From assembly GCF_018223745.1 (NCBI RefSeq), contig NZ_CP073653.1:735001-799000 (forward strand): DNA of 64,000 nucleotides. Reading direction: 5' to 3'. Source of the stretch: Clostridium beijerinckii (GTDB taxonomy: Bacteria; Bacillota; Clostridia; Clostridiales; Clostridiaceae). Of the stretch, positions 19,585 through 27,141 are shown piece after piece (positions within the stretch are counted from its first letter, which is position 1; each line of letters starts with the position of its first letter). The position numbers were made by a program, and so were the translations under genes. Below the pieces are notes generated by a model that was given only the letters and a program-made list of their open reading frames with translations, searched no databases and had not been told where the DNA came from.

Positions 19585-21408
19585 ATGCGTGAGGGTAAAG
19601 AAAGTATAAAAACATTAGATGAAAGCGTAGAAATAAGTCAAAGTAATTACAAAGAAATTTGGGACAAGGTAAATGAGTTAGTGTTTGTAATTGAGATTAG
19701 CAAGGAATTTGTTCCAAAGAACTTTATAGATTTTAATAATAAAGTTTGTAGTAAATTGGGTTATTCTAGAGAGGAACTTATTAAAATTTTACCTTCAAAT
19801 GTTTTGAACTTAACTAATATAGAAGATAAGATTAGTGTATTTGAAAATTTAAGTAATAAGAGAGTATGCGATAAAATAGAGCTTACATTAAAAGCAAAGG
19901 ATGAAAAACGTATTTACGCTAAATCTAATATATCTATATTTAGTCATGAAGAAAAAGATTTTGCTTTAGTAATTGCAACTGATATTACTGAATACAAAAT
20001 ATTAGAAGAAGAGCTTAAAGGAATATTAAATGGAATACCTGATGTAATAAAAGTATACAATACAGATTATACTATATCTTTTTTTAATGAAGCAGGGTAT
20101 GAGTTTTATAATAAAACATCAGAAGAAATAAAGGGAAAAATGTGTTATGAGGTGCTATCTAGAAACGAAAAATGCTTAGATTGCTCATTTGAAGAAGTAG
20201 TGGCGACTAAGAAAATGCTATCGCGTGAAAGATATATTCCAGAATTAAATAAATTTATGGATGTATGCTATAATCCGGTGTTAGATAAAAATGGAGAATT
20301 ATTATTTATTGTTGAGAGGCTTAGAGACATAACAGAGAAAAAAATGCTTGATAACATAACTAAAGATAGCAGGGAACGATATAAACAAATAATTGATAAT
20401 TCACCCGATGCTGTAATTATTATAGTAGATAATAAAATTGCTTTAGCTAATAATGAAGCCTGTAATTTGTTTGCAACGCTTTATGATGATTTGATTGGGA
20501 GTAATGTATATAGACATTTTGAAGACAAATATAAAAAGGCTTTGCATAAAGTATTTAGAAATATAATATCTGAACGAAAAATGAAAGAAATTTATGATTA
20601 TGACTTCTACGTTCCAAATAATAAGTTAATAAATGTTCAAGTTTCATATAGCTACATATTATACGAAGGTAACCAAGCCATATTGGCAGCAATAAGGGAT
20701 ATTACTGAAATGAAGCGAGATATAAAGAAAGCTGCTGAGTTACAAAGGAGTACGCTTCAAAAAGAATTTCCTGCTCAAAAATTTATTGATACTATGAGTG
20801 TGTATATGCCAGCCCATACAATTAGTGGAGATTTCTATAGAATTTATGAAATAAACGAAGATTTTATTATTGGAATGATAATTGATGTTAGAGGTAAGGG
20901 AATATCGGCAGCTCTAAATATTTCTGCATTTGATATTTTGTGTTTTCAAGAAGTTAATAAGGGTCACCATGATCCAATGGAGATAGTAAAAAATTTAAAT
21001 AAGAAGTTAGTAAAATATTATGAAGAAAATTATGTTGCTGTATGTTGTTTTAGCATGGATTTTAATAGTAATGAGCTTAAAGTAGTTGGAGCCGGAATTA
21101 ATCAATTTCTTTTTCAAAAAAAAGGAGAAAGTTTAGAAGAGAAGATTGTAGAAGGATCTTTTCTAGGTATGTTTGATAATAGTGAATTCTGTGAGCAAAC
21201 GATCTTTTTTGAATCAGGAGATAAAATTTTCTTTTTTACTGATGGATTAGATTTTATTCTAGAAGAGGATAAAGTTATACAAGAATATATGAGAGATGCA
21301 AGCATATTTGAATTTAAGAATTACTTAGATGATTTCTTAAGTGATAGTATTTTAGAAATTGGAAAATTAAAAGATGATTGCACAATGGTTGCAATAGAAA
21401 TAAAGTAA
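19585..21408 (+). CDS. PAS-PAS-PAS / SpoIIE-type PP2C serine phosphatase
   Basis: 607 residues, soluble. Three PAS-like modules (about 20-130, 138-250, 262-375). The second carries a Cys pair in RNEKCLDCSFEEV, seen in PAS domains that may bind metal or sense redox. A linker AAELQRSTLQKEFP precedes the PP2C domain (about 400-607): SGDFYRIYEI, IIDVRGKGISAAL, FFTDGLDFI and DDCTMVAIEI supply the metal-binding Asp residues. It should dephosphorylate the STAS protein at 19258 in response to a cytoplasmic signal. Ribosome site AGAAAGGA, about 11 nt from the ATG. Confidence 0.87.
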   Translation: MREGKESIKTLDESVEISQSNYKEIWDKVNELVFVIEISKEFVPKNFIDFNNKVCSKLGYSREELIKILPSNVLNLTNIEDKISVFENLSNKRVCDKIELTLKAKDEKRIYAKSNISIFSHEEKDFALVIATDITEYKILEEELKGILNGIPDVIKVYNTDYTISFFNEAGYEFYNKTSEEIKGKMCYEVLSRNEKCLDCSFEEVVATKKMLSRERYIPELNKFMDVCYNPVLDKNGELLFIVERLRDITEKKMLDNITKDSRERYKQIIDNSPDAVIIIVDNKIALANNEACNLFATLYDDLIGSNVYRHFEDKYKKALHKVFRNIISERKMKEIYDYDFYVPNNKLINVQVSYSYILYEGNQAILAAIRDITEMKRDIKKAAELQRSTLQKEFPAQKFIDTMSVYMPAHTISGDFYRIYEINEDFIIGMIIDVRGKGISAALNISAFDILCFQEVNKGHHDPMEIVKNLNKKLVKYYEENYVAVCCFSMDFNSNELKVVGAGINQFLFQKKGESLEEKIVEGSFLGMFDNSEFCEQTIFFESGDKIFFFTDGLDFILEEDKVIQEYMRDASIFEFKNYLDDFLSDSILEIGKLKDDCTMVAIEIK

Positions 21409-21428
21409 ATTAAGATTTGTTGATTTAT

Positions 21429-21470
21429 ATCAAAGGATAAAATTTATAATAAATATTATCCTTTGATTGT
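21429..21470 (+). terminator. Hairpin after the phosphatase gene
   Basis: 12-bp perfect stem ATCAAAGGATAA / TTATCCTTTGAT with a 15-nt AT loop. The T run after it is weak, so efficiency is uncertain. Confidence 0.6.
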
Positions 21471-21580
21471 TAATTTAAAACTTAAAATTTGTAAAATCTT
21501 TTAATAAAAGTATTTAATGATTTTAAGCTATAATACAGGATTTATTGATTGTTGATTCTAACTAAGTAACAATGTACCAG

Positions 21581-21609
21581 TTGACACTTAGCATCTATTA
21601 AGTTAGAAT
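21581..21609 (+). promoter_or_regulatory. ssrA promoter
   Basis: TTGACA (21581-21586), 17-bp spacer, TAGAAT (21604-21609). The predicted start is near 21616, leaving about 55 nt of 5' leader to be removed from pre-tmRNA. Confidence 0.8.
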
Positions 21610-21670
21610 AGGTTATACAAGATGAACATTTCTTTGAAAACAAAATATGTTATTAAACCATCTTTAACTT

Positions 21671-22028
21671 GGGGGCGTTTTGGCTTCGACGGGGGTAAGA
21701 AGGGTTTGTTAAGCGAGTCGAGGGACGCATGGAGCCTCGTTAATAAAGTATGCACTAAATGTAAACGCAGAAGATAATTTTGCAATAGCAGCTTAGTTTA
21801 ATAGCTGTTCATCAGCCCAGGTTGCCTACGGCTTGGATCACTGGTGTCATTAAAGTGGGAAACGAAGCCTAGCAAAGCTTTGAGCTAGAGGGGTATTCAT
21901 GAAGCTACTGAGAAGTATAGCCTGTCTAAGGGCGATACTTTGAGGGAATCTTAAAACTTAGACTGCACTCGGAGAAAGATAAATCAATCTACTTTCGGAC
22001 ACGGGTTCGACACCCGTCGCCTCCACCA
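21671..22028 (+). ncRNA. ssrA: Transfer-messenger RNA (tmRNA)
   Basis: The 5' end GGGGGCG pairs over 7 bp with CGCCTCC before an encoded ACCA. TTTTGGCTTCGACGGGGG and the T-arm GGTTCGACACCC are conserved tmRNA elements. The tag frame runs from the GCA at 21767 and encodes AEDNFAIAA, ending at TAG (21794-21796); with the charged alanine the tag is AAEDNFAIAA. tmRNA rescues stalled ribosomes and marks the unfinished protein for degradation. Its last 12 bases are the left copy of the prophage direct repeat, so the gene stays intact after integration. Confidence 0.97.
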
Positions 22029-23503
22029 ATAAGGCTCACAATCGTGTCGGTTGTGATTCTGTCTTCATAGACAGTGATTTTTTGAACATGAGTTTGGATT
22101 ACTTTCTTTTTGTTTTCCAAACTTTTTTGCTTTATATCAGAATCTTTTTTTAAATATTTTTTTATCATATCTTCCGTTGGTGAATTTAATTTTGCTTCCC
22201 TTTCAGCTTCATTTATTCTTATAAGTAGTGTTGTTTTTCTAGTTTCTAACTGATCTGATTTTTCTTTCATTGATGAATTATAAAAACCATTTGCAATAGC
22301 GTCTAGCATATTATCAATTTTAGTTTGAATATCAGCTAATTCTTTTTTATAAATTTTAATATCTTCGTTAATTATTTTATTTTGTTCGCTTATAAATGCA
22401 AAAATATCAGGCACTATATTTTCTATAGCTGAATCTGAAAATATATTATTATATAGGTCATCAATAACCACTTGTTCAACATAATCTTTATTTATAGCTT
22501 TCATATCACATTGTTTTGTTCTTTTTCTATTAGAACATTCATAAGTTTCATATAGGCTCTTATTTCTTCCAGCATATCTTCTATTACCAGTCATGGCTGA
22601 ACCACATTTTCCACAATAAATAAGACCGCTTAAAAGATAAATAGCTTTTGCAGTATTAGCACCCTTATTAATTTTATTACTGTCCATTTTAATCTTCACT
22701 CTTTTCCATAGATCTTCTGATATAATTTCAGGCATACCACCTTCTATTTTTATTATTTCATCTTCCGATTTAATTTTATGTGAATTTCTCTTGCCATTAA
22801 TTTTTTTTGATGATTTATTAAAAATATAAACTCCTCTATATTTTTCATTAGTCAATATTCCATATAAGCTATTTTTGCCAAAGCTTTTACCTGTTTTAGA
22901 CTTATAGCCTAAATCATTTAATTTATCAATAATAGGAGTATATCCAGTGCCAGATGCATACATTTGGAATATTAGTCTTATAGCATTAGCTTCTTTCTCA
23001 TTTATACAATAAGTTTTATCTGGATTAACATCATAACCTAAGGGCGGAGTTCCACCAGTATGTTTACATTGTAGAGCAGTCTCCTTCATCCCTTTCATGA
23101 CTTCACGACTAAGATTAATTGAATAGTATTCAGCCATACCTTCAAGAACTGATTCGAGTATTATACTTTCAGGTGAATCATCTAAATGTTCTAATACGGA
23201 AATTAATTTTACATGATTATCCTTAAGTTTCTTTTTATAAAAAGCGCTATCATACCTGTTACGGGAAAATCTATCTAATTTATGAACTATGACGGTATTA
23301 AAGATATTGAATTCTGAATCTTTTATCATTTGTAAAAATTGAGGTCTATCGTCTGTTGTAGCAGAACGTGCTTCATCAGTATATATTTTTACTATTTGAA
23401 TATTATTATGACTTGCAAAGTCTTTTATGGCTCTAATTTGAGCATCTATACTTTCTTCTCTTTGGTTATCTGATGAGTAACGCGCATATATAGCTGCTTT
23501 CAT
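21989..23503 (-). CDS. int: Large serine recombinase (probable phage integrase)
   Basis: 504 residues. N-terminal resolvase domain with the catalytic serine in YARYSSDNQ (Ser10/11) and VHKLDRFSRNRYDSAF; a recombinase domain (GGTPPLGYDV ... IYGILTNEKYRG-type sequence); a zinc-ribbon (YCGKCGSAMTG ... ECSNRKRTKQCD); and a C-terminal coiled coil. Strong AAAAGGAGAA start. The last nine residues (DGCRTRVRK) are encoded by the antisense strand of ssrA, because the gene reads across attL. In the excised phage the same frame would end in 19 different residues. The gene directly adjoins attL, and the predicted attP has serine-integrase symmetry, so this is the likely integrase. Confidence 0.9.
   Translation of the reverse strand: MKAAIYARYSSDNQREESIDAQIRAIKDFASHNNIQIVKIYTDEARSATTDDRPQFLQMIKDSEFNIFNTVIVHKLDRFSRNRYDSAFYKKKLKDNHVKLISVLEHLDDSPESIILESVLEGMAEYYSINLSREVMKGMKETALQCKHTGGTPPLGYDVNPDKTYCINEKEANAIRLIFQMYASGTGYTPIIDKLNDLGYKSKTGKSFGKNSLYGILTNEKYRGVYIFNKSSKKINGKRNSHKIKSEDEIIKIEGGMPEIISEDLWKRVKIKMDSNKINKGANTAKAIYLLSGLIYCGKCGSAMTGNRRYAGRNKSLYETYECSNRKRTKQCDMKAINKDYVEQVVIDDLYNNIFSDSAIENIVPDIFAFISEQNKIINEDIKIYKKELADIQTKIDNMLDAIANGFYNSSMKEKSDQLETRKTTLLIRINEAEREAKLNSPTEDMIKKYLKKDSDIKQKSLENKKKVIQTHVQKITVYEDRITTDTIVSLIGGGDGCRTRVRK
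22017..22028 (+). repeat. attL core (in ssrA 3' end)
   Basis: TCGCCTCCACCA, identical to 60708-60719. The phage-side half-site CAATA-AG-GCTCACAA follows at 22027-22041; it mirrors the half-site left of attR. Confidence 0.88.
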
Positions 23504-23624
23504 ATCTCATTTCTCCTTTTAAATTAGTTATAAAACAGAATGTATGTTCTTTTTAAGTCTATAAAATTAACCAGCTATATTGTATAACTGGATTACTAAG
23601 AATTAGTTATGAAAAGTATTATTT

Positions 23625-23647
23625 AATGTGTTCATGAAGAACACATT
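23625..23647 (-). terminator. Hairpin after the ImmA-like gene
   Basis: 9-bp inverted repeat AATGTGTTC / GAACACATT with a 5-nt loop directly after the ImmA stop codon. The trailing sequence is AT-rich but has no long T run, so it may be only a weak terminator between ImmA and int. Confidence 0.5.
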
Positions 23648-24096
23648 TAATTAAATGTAAATTTATATTTAATTAATTCAATAGAAACTCCATAGCTACA
23701 AGCTAGTTGTTCTATTGATAAGTTTTGTAAATATAGTTTATCAACTTTATTTTCATCTATTAGCAATTCAGCAGCAAACTTATTCGCTTCTATTTCAAAT
23801 CGGCCCCTGTCATAAAAAGTATGATCATGCAAAAAAAACGTTTTATTACTAGCATGCATTTTTGCATGTCCTAATTCGTGAGCTAGAACCATATTAAGAT
23901 GTGATGCACTAATTATCCTAGTCATATTTATAACAATGTATTTTTGCCTCAATACCTTTTTAAATATACCTTCAGGAGAGCTAGGGGATAAGTATTTATA
24001 TTTAATTTCGATCCTTTCTCCCGTAGCTATAGTATATGGGTCTCTAGTTTTGTATTTTTTTACGAGGCTTTGAACCTTCTTTCTATAATCAACCAT
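23647..24096 (-). CDS. ImmA/IrrE-family metallopeptidase
   Basis: 149 residues from ATG 24096 (AGGTGGCGGG upstream; the frame is open to 24144). The zinc-protease motif HELGHAKMH is present, with FEIEANKFAAELLI supplying the third ligand region. In phages and ICEs such proteins cleave or inactivate the neighbouring repressor upon DNA damage. It lies directly downstream of the repressor in the same transcript, the usual antirepressor arrangement. Confidence 0.88.
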   Translation of the reverse strand: MVDYRKKVQSLVKKYKTRDPYTIATGERIEIKYKYLSPSSPEGIFKKVLRQKYIVINMTRIISASHLNMVLAHELGHAKMHASNKTFFLHDHTFYDRGRFEIEANKFAAELLIDENKVDKLYLQNLSIEQLACSYGVSIELIKYKFTFN

Positions 24097-24112
24097 ATTA
24101 ACCCGCCACCTA

Positions 24113-24553
24113 TTACTTTTTTCTTTTATTTTTAACTTTAGCATCCCAAAATAACTCTGACATTAAGTCAAGCATTTCTTTTTTTGCTTCCTCATTAAAA
24201 TCATCATTCATAAAGAAAGCTTCGTTAGCTTTTTTCATTTCTTCTATATATTGTTTTTTATCTCTCGAACTAACCTTGTATTTATCGGAGTATTCTTCTG
24301 GAATCTTTATTTCTATATCAGAATTTAAGCTTGTCGACTCATAATTCCTTATATTACTTTTTCCAAGAAGGTAATCAATAGAAACTCCAAAAAAATGAGC
24401 TAATTTTTCTAAAGTAGGAGTTTCAGGAATTTGTTTACCAGTTTCATATTTTGAGATAGAGCTCCTATCTAGAAATAAAGAGTCAGCTAATTCACTTTGT
24501 TTTAAATTTTTATTTAGTCTTTCGTTTCTTAAGCGTTCAGCAAATGTGACCAT
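24113..24553 (-). CDS. Phage repressor, XRE-family HTH (CI-like)
   Basis: 146 residues. The N-terminal HTH_3 domain is clear: LRNERLNKNLKQSELADSLF, DRSSISKYETGKQIPE, LEKLAHFFGVSIDYLLG. The remainder is charged and may oligomerise; there is no LexA-type protease domain. Transcribed leftward with AAGGAGGA just upstream. Its promoter and the divergent early promoter are covered by repeated GTGATT-N3-AATCAC sites, the likely operators. The ImmA-like gene downstream probably controls its stability. Confidence 0.9.
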   Translation of the reverse strand: MVTFAERLRNERLNKNLKQSELADSLFLDRSSISKYETGKQIPETPTLEKLAHFFGVSIDYLLGKSNIRNYESTSLNSDIEIKIPEEYSDKYKVSSRDKKQYIEEMKKANEAFFMNDDFNEEAKKEMLDLMSELFWDAKVKNKRKK

Positions 24554-24574
24554 AAATCAATCCTCCTTATCTAA

Positions 24575-24603
24575 ATATTAACTCTAATGTGATTCATAAT
24601 CAA
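24575..24603 (-). promoter_or_regulatory. Leftward (repressor) promoter
   Basis: On the minus strand: TTGATT (24603-24598), 17-bp spacer, TAATAT (24580-24575). Operator 1 overlaps the -35 box, which would allow autoregulation. Confidence 0.65.
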
Positions 24604-24698
24604 TAAATGTGATTTATAATCATTATTTTTTAAAAAAAGCCTTGACTTTGTGATTTTGAGTCACTATAATAAAGATAAATAAAGTGATTTTAAATCAC
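24589..24698. promoter_or_regulatory. Divergent operator array of the lysogeny switch
   Basis: Four copies of the 15-bp palindrome GTGATT-N3-AATCAC: 24589-24603, 24609-24623, 24650-24664 and 24684-24698. A fifth lies at 24922-24936 after the first early gene. Copy 3 fills the spacer of the early promoter, copy 1 overlaps the repressor promoter -35, and copy 4 lies just before the first early gene. This is the expected binding set for the repressor and/or Cro-like protein. Confidence 0.85.
24642..24670 (+). promoter_or_regulatory. Rightward early lytic promoter
   Basis: TTGACT (24642-24647), 17-bp spacer, TATAAT (24665-24670). Operator copy 3 (24650-24664) sits wholly within the spacer, so repressor binding should block the polymerase directly. 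Confidence 0.85.
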
Positions 24699-24716
24699 AT
24701 GGAGGTGAACTTTAAA

Positions 24717-24917
24717 TTGTTATCAGAATACTTAAAAATACTTAGAATTAAAGAAAAATTAACTCAGAAAGATGTTGCTGATAAACTGGGAATAGCAACA
24801 AACAGTTATACAAAAAAAGAAAATGGTATTAATCCATTCAATGTTGATGAATTAAAGGAAATTAAAAAAATTTTTAATATAGGTGATTTAGAGTTTGTAC
24901 AAATTTTCTTTAATTAA
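24717..24917 (+). CDS. Cro-like XRE-family regulator
   Basis: 66 residues from TTG 24717, chosen because GGAGGTG lies 9 nt upstream; the frame also has ATG 24699 and GTG 24684. HTH pattern: LRIKEKLTQKDVADKLGIATNSYTKKENG, in line with Cro/CI-type DNA-binding proteins. First gene of the rightward transcript, flanked by operator copies on both sides (24684-24698 and 24922-24936). It probably turns off the repressor in the lytic cycle. Confidence 0.8.
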   Translation: MLSEYLKILRIKEKLTQKDVADKLGIATNSYTKKENGINPFNVDELKEIKKIFNIGDLEFVQIFFN

Positions 24918-24921
24918 AAAT

Positions 24922-24936
24922 GTGATTTCAAATCAA
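24922..24936. promoter_or_regulatory. Fifth operator copy
   Basis: GTGATTTCAAATCAA, one mismatch from the palindromic consensus, directly after the Cro-like gene. It might limit transcription into the early operon. Confidence 0.65.
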
Positions 24937-24972
24937 CTAAATAAATTATAACTTTGAAAGAAGGAGAAGTAC

Positions 24973-25464
24973 ATGTCCAAAAAAGCCACAAAAGCCGTTG
25001 ATAATATATTCTATAAAGCACGAATGGAAGCAGCAAAGTTCAATGATTCACTAAATAGTAGAGAAGGTGCATCTGAGAAAATTGGCATAGATAGAACCAG
25101 ATTAGCTCGTATAGAACTTGGAAGTCTAAATCCTTATCCAGAGGAAGTACTTTTAATTTCGGATACATACAATGCTCCAGAGCTTTTAAATCATTATTGT
25201 TGCCATGAATGCCCAATAGGACAGCATATTGCGATACCAATTAATCAAGAAAATGTTGAAAATATTTATAAGCTTTCAATAAGTATTTTTAATTTGCTTG
25301 GTGCAGGTAATGAAATGAGTACAACCTTACTTGATGTTGTTGAGGATGGGAAAATAACAGAAGACGAAAAGCCACAGGTGGATTATATAGTAGGAAATTT
25401 AAAAAAACTTTCTGGATTAACAAACGAATTAGTAATAGCTCTAGAAAAATTAGAAATTGAATAG
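24973..25464 (+). CDS. Early phage HTH regulator
   Basis: 163 residues. The N-terminal half is an XRE-like helix-turn-helix (REGASEKIGIDRTRLARIELGSLNPYPEEVLLISDTYN), followed by a Cys pair region (YCCHECPIG) and a C-terminal helical part (SGLTNELVIALEKLE). Similar proteins are common in the early region of clostridial prophages. The exact role is unknown. Ribosome site GAAAGAAGGAG. Confidence 0.7.
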   Translation: MSKKATKAVDNIFYKARMEAAKFNDSLNSREGASEKIGIDRTRLARIELGSLNPYPEEVLLISDTYNAPELLNHYCCHECPIGQHIAIPINQENVENIYKLSISIFNLLGAGNEMSTTLLDVVEDGKITEDEKPQVDYIVGNLKKLSGLTNELVIALEKLEIE

Positions 25465-25480
25465 ATGTGGGGGATGAAAT

Positions 25481-25660
25481 ATGGTAGGAGTTTTAAGAAG
25501 TACTTATGATAGAAAAACAGGCAAATGCTTAAGTCGAGAAATAATTGAAGTTTTAGACATGACTGATAAAGAATTTTACGCACCAATAGTTGAAATTGAA
25601 GCAAAATGCATTATGGAAAAATTAGCAAAAGAAAGGAAAGAGAAAAATGTGCAAAATTAA
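25481..25660 (+). CDS. Small early phage protein of unknown function
   Basis: 59 residues (MVGVLRSTYDRKTGKCLSRE at the start, a charged C-terminal helix) preceded by GTGGGGGATG, a good ribosome site. It lies 16 bp after the HTH regulator and overlaps the next small gene by 14 bp, typical of phage early operons. Not recognised. Confidence 0.6.
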   Translation: MVGVLRSTYDRKTGKCLSREIIEVLDMTDKEFYAPIVEIEAKCIMEKLAKERKEKNVQN

Positions 25661-25790
25661 ATGTCCTCACTTTATCCACAATAGCCATAAATTGCGTAGC
25701 AAAATTGTGGATAAAAAGAGTAGAAAAGTTCATTTGATTAAATTTTGTTGTGGTAATTATTCTAAATGCAAATTGTGTAAGGAGTGTTAG
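25647..25790 (+). CDS. Tiny cysteine-rich phage protein
   Basis: 47 residues with seven cysteines: Cys2, Cys6, the pair Cys34-Cys35, and Cys41, Cys44, Cys47 at the end (CKLCKEC). Basic overall. The spacing suggests a zinc-binding knuckle. It is preceded by AAAGGAAAGAG, overlaps the gene before it, and its end overlaps the ribosome site of the next gene (AAGGAG). Function unknown; a DNA-binding or anti-host role is possible but unproven. Confidence 0.6.
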   Translation: MCKIKCPHFIHNSHKLRSKIVDKKSRKVHLIKFCCGNYSKCKLCKEC

Positions 25791-25792
25791 AA

Positions 25793-26287
25793 ATGAAGAG
25801 AAACGAAATTGAAAAAATATATAAAGAAAATGGATTAAATGATTATAAGCTTACTTGCTTAGAGGACTTAAAAAATTGTCATGGTGTTGATGCTTTACAA
25901 GTTAAAGGTTATGAGGATTTAACAGAAGAGAATAAAGCAATTTTTAAAGATTTCATCATTAATTATTTTAATGCTAGAGGTATAGATGCAAGAATGATTA
26001 CAGTACCAAAAGCCATAAATTATGTTGAGGAAATAGATTATATAGCACCACATCCAGATTCAGAAACAGATGAAGATTATAAGGATTGTTATGTTAGTGT
26101 AGATACTAAAATAATTGTATTAAAAGCAGATGGAAGTAAAAAGCAGTTACACAAATATTCAGATAGTGAGTATAAGCATTTAAAGCCTACAGAGCAATAT
26201 AGAAAAGAATATTTAAGATTCGCGTTCTTGGAAGGTAAGAGCAAAGTTTGGCTTCATGTAACACATGAGGGAAAACAATGGTATTAA
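25793..26287 (+). CDS. Early phage protein of unknown function
   Basis: 164 residues from ATG 25793 (AAGGAG 8 nt upstream). An acidic, soluble alpha/beta protein without known motifs. Notable segments are YIAPHPDSETDEDYKD and KVWLHVTHEGKQWY. It is the last gene before the hairpin-rich leader of parA. Not recognised. Confidence 0.55.
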   Translation: MKRNEIEKIYKENGLNDYKLTCLEDLKNCHGVDALQVKGYEDLTEENKAIFKDFIINYFNARGIDARMITVPKAINYVEEIDYIAPHPDSETDEDYKDCYVSVDTKIIVLKADGSKKQLHKYSDSEYKHLKPTEQYRKEYLRFAFLEGKSKVWLHVTHEGKQWY

Positions 26288-26295
26288 TAAAAAAA

Positions 26296-26352
26296 GAACC
26301 TTACATAAAGGTTCAACAAATGTCTGAGATACGGATCACTACTCCGTATCTC
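26296..26352 (+). promoter_or_regulatory. Two hairpins upstream of parA (attenuator or parS candidate)
   Basis: Hairpin 1: GAACCTT / AAGGTTC (26296-26314). Hairpin 2: perfect 10-bp repeat GAGATACGGA-N7-TCCGTATCTC (26326-26352), 34 bp before the parA start. No T run follows. It may be a centromere-like site for ParB or a post-transcriptional element. Confidence 0.5.
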
Positions 26353-26385
26353 CATTATATATAAAAATGGAGGGAATGTAAAGAT

Positions 26386-27141
26386 ATGAAAGTTATAAGT
26401 TTTCTAAATGTAAAAGGTGGAGTTGCTAAAACAACTTCATGTGTAAATGTAGCAGCAGAGTTGGGAAGACAAGGGGAAAAGGTCTTGATTATAGATCTTG
26501 ATCCTCAAAGCAATGCTACAAAGTACTTAAATGTGTACAATCCTAGCACTAAGGGAACATATGAATTGCTTGCTGGTGAAGATGTTCCAATACAAGGAAC
26601 TATATATAAAAATCTTTGGATTGTTCCAGCTAACATAAATCTCATTATGAGTGAAGGTGAAATACTTGCGGATACTAAGAAAGCTAGAGAAACAAGGCTT
26701 AAGAAATGGCTTAACAGTAAGAAGGAAGATTCATTTGATTATATCTTAATAGATTGTCCTCCTAGTTTAGGAATGTTGTCTATTAATGCATTAGCTGCTA
26801 GTGATTATGTTATTGTTCCTTTGAAAATAGATAAATTTGCACTAGATGGGTTTGAGTATCTAATGGGCAGCATTCAAGGAATTAACGAAGAATTTAATGA
26901 TAAATTAAAACTGTTAGGCATTTTGATAACAATGGATAGAGCTACAACAATCAATAGGGAAATTAAACAAGAACTTAAAGATGAATTAGGAAACATTCTA
27001 TTTAAACAAACTATAAGAGATAATGTTGATGTAATTAAGAGTACTTTTAATTCTACTCCAGTGGTCTATTTTAATAGCAGAGCAAATGCATCTAAGGACT
27101 ATAAAAGTTTTGTGGAGGAAATGCAACAATGTCTTATTTAA
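26386..27141 (+). CDS. parA: ParA-family partition ATPase
   Basis: 251 residues. The deviant Walker A (NVKGGVAKTTSCVNVAAELG) is at 8-27, A' is IIDLDPQSNATKY, and Walker B is YILIDCPPSLGMLSINAL. No N-terminal HTH, so it is the short (type Ib/chromosomal-like) ParA. It moves or positions DNA with ParB, encoded next with a 13-bp overlap. A partition pair suggests the phage genome can persist as an unintegrated plasmid-like molecule. Confidence 0.92.
   Translation: MKVISFLNVKGGVAKTTSCVNVAAELGRQGEKVLIIDLDPQSNATKYLNVYNPSTKGTYELLAGEDVPIQGTIYKNLWIVPANINLIMSEGEILADTKKARETRLKKWLNSKKEDSFDYILIDCPPSLGMLSINALAASDYVIVPLKIDKFALDGFEYLMGSIQGINEEFNDKLKLLGILITMDRATTINREIKQELKDELGNILFKQTIRDNVDVIKSTFNSTPVVYFNSRANASKDYKSFVEEMQQCLI

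Noticed and set aside
21556..21608. Inverted repeat TTCTAACT / AGTTAGAA around the ssrA promoter
   Set aside because: Only 8 bp with a 37-bp spacer in AT-rich DNA; ssrA is normally constitutive, so chance is the simpler view.
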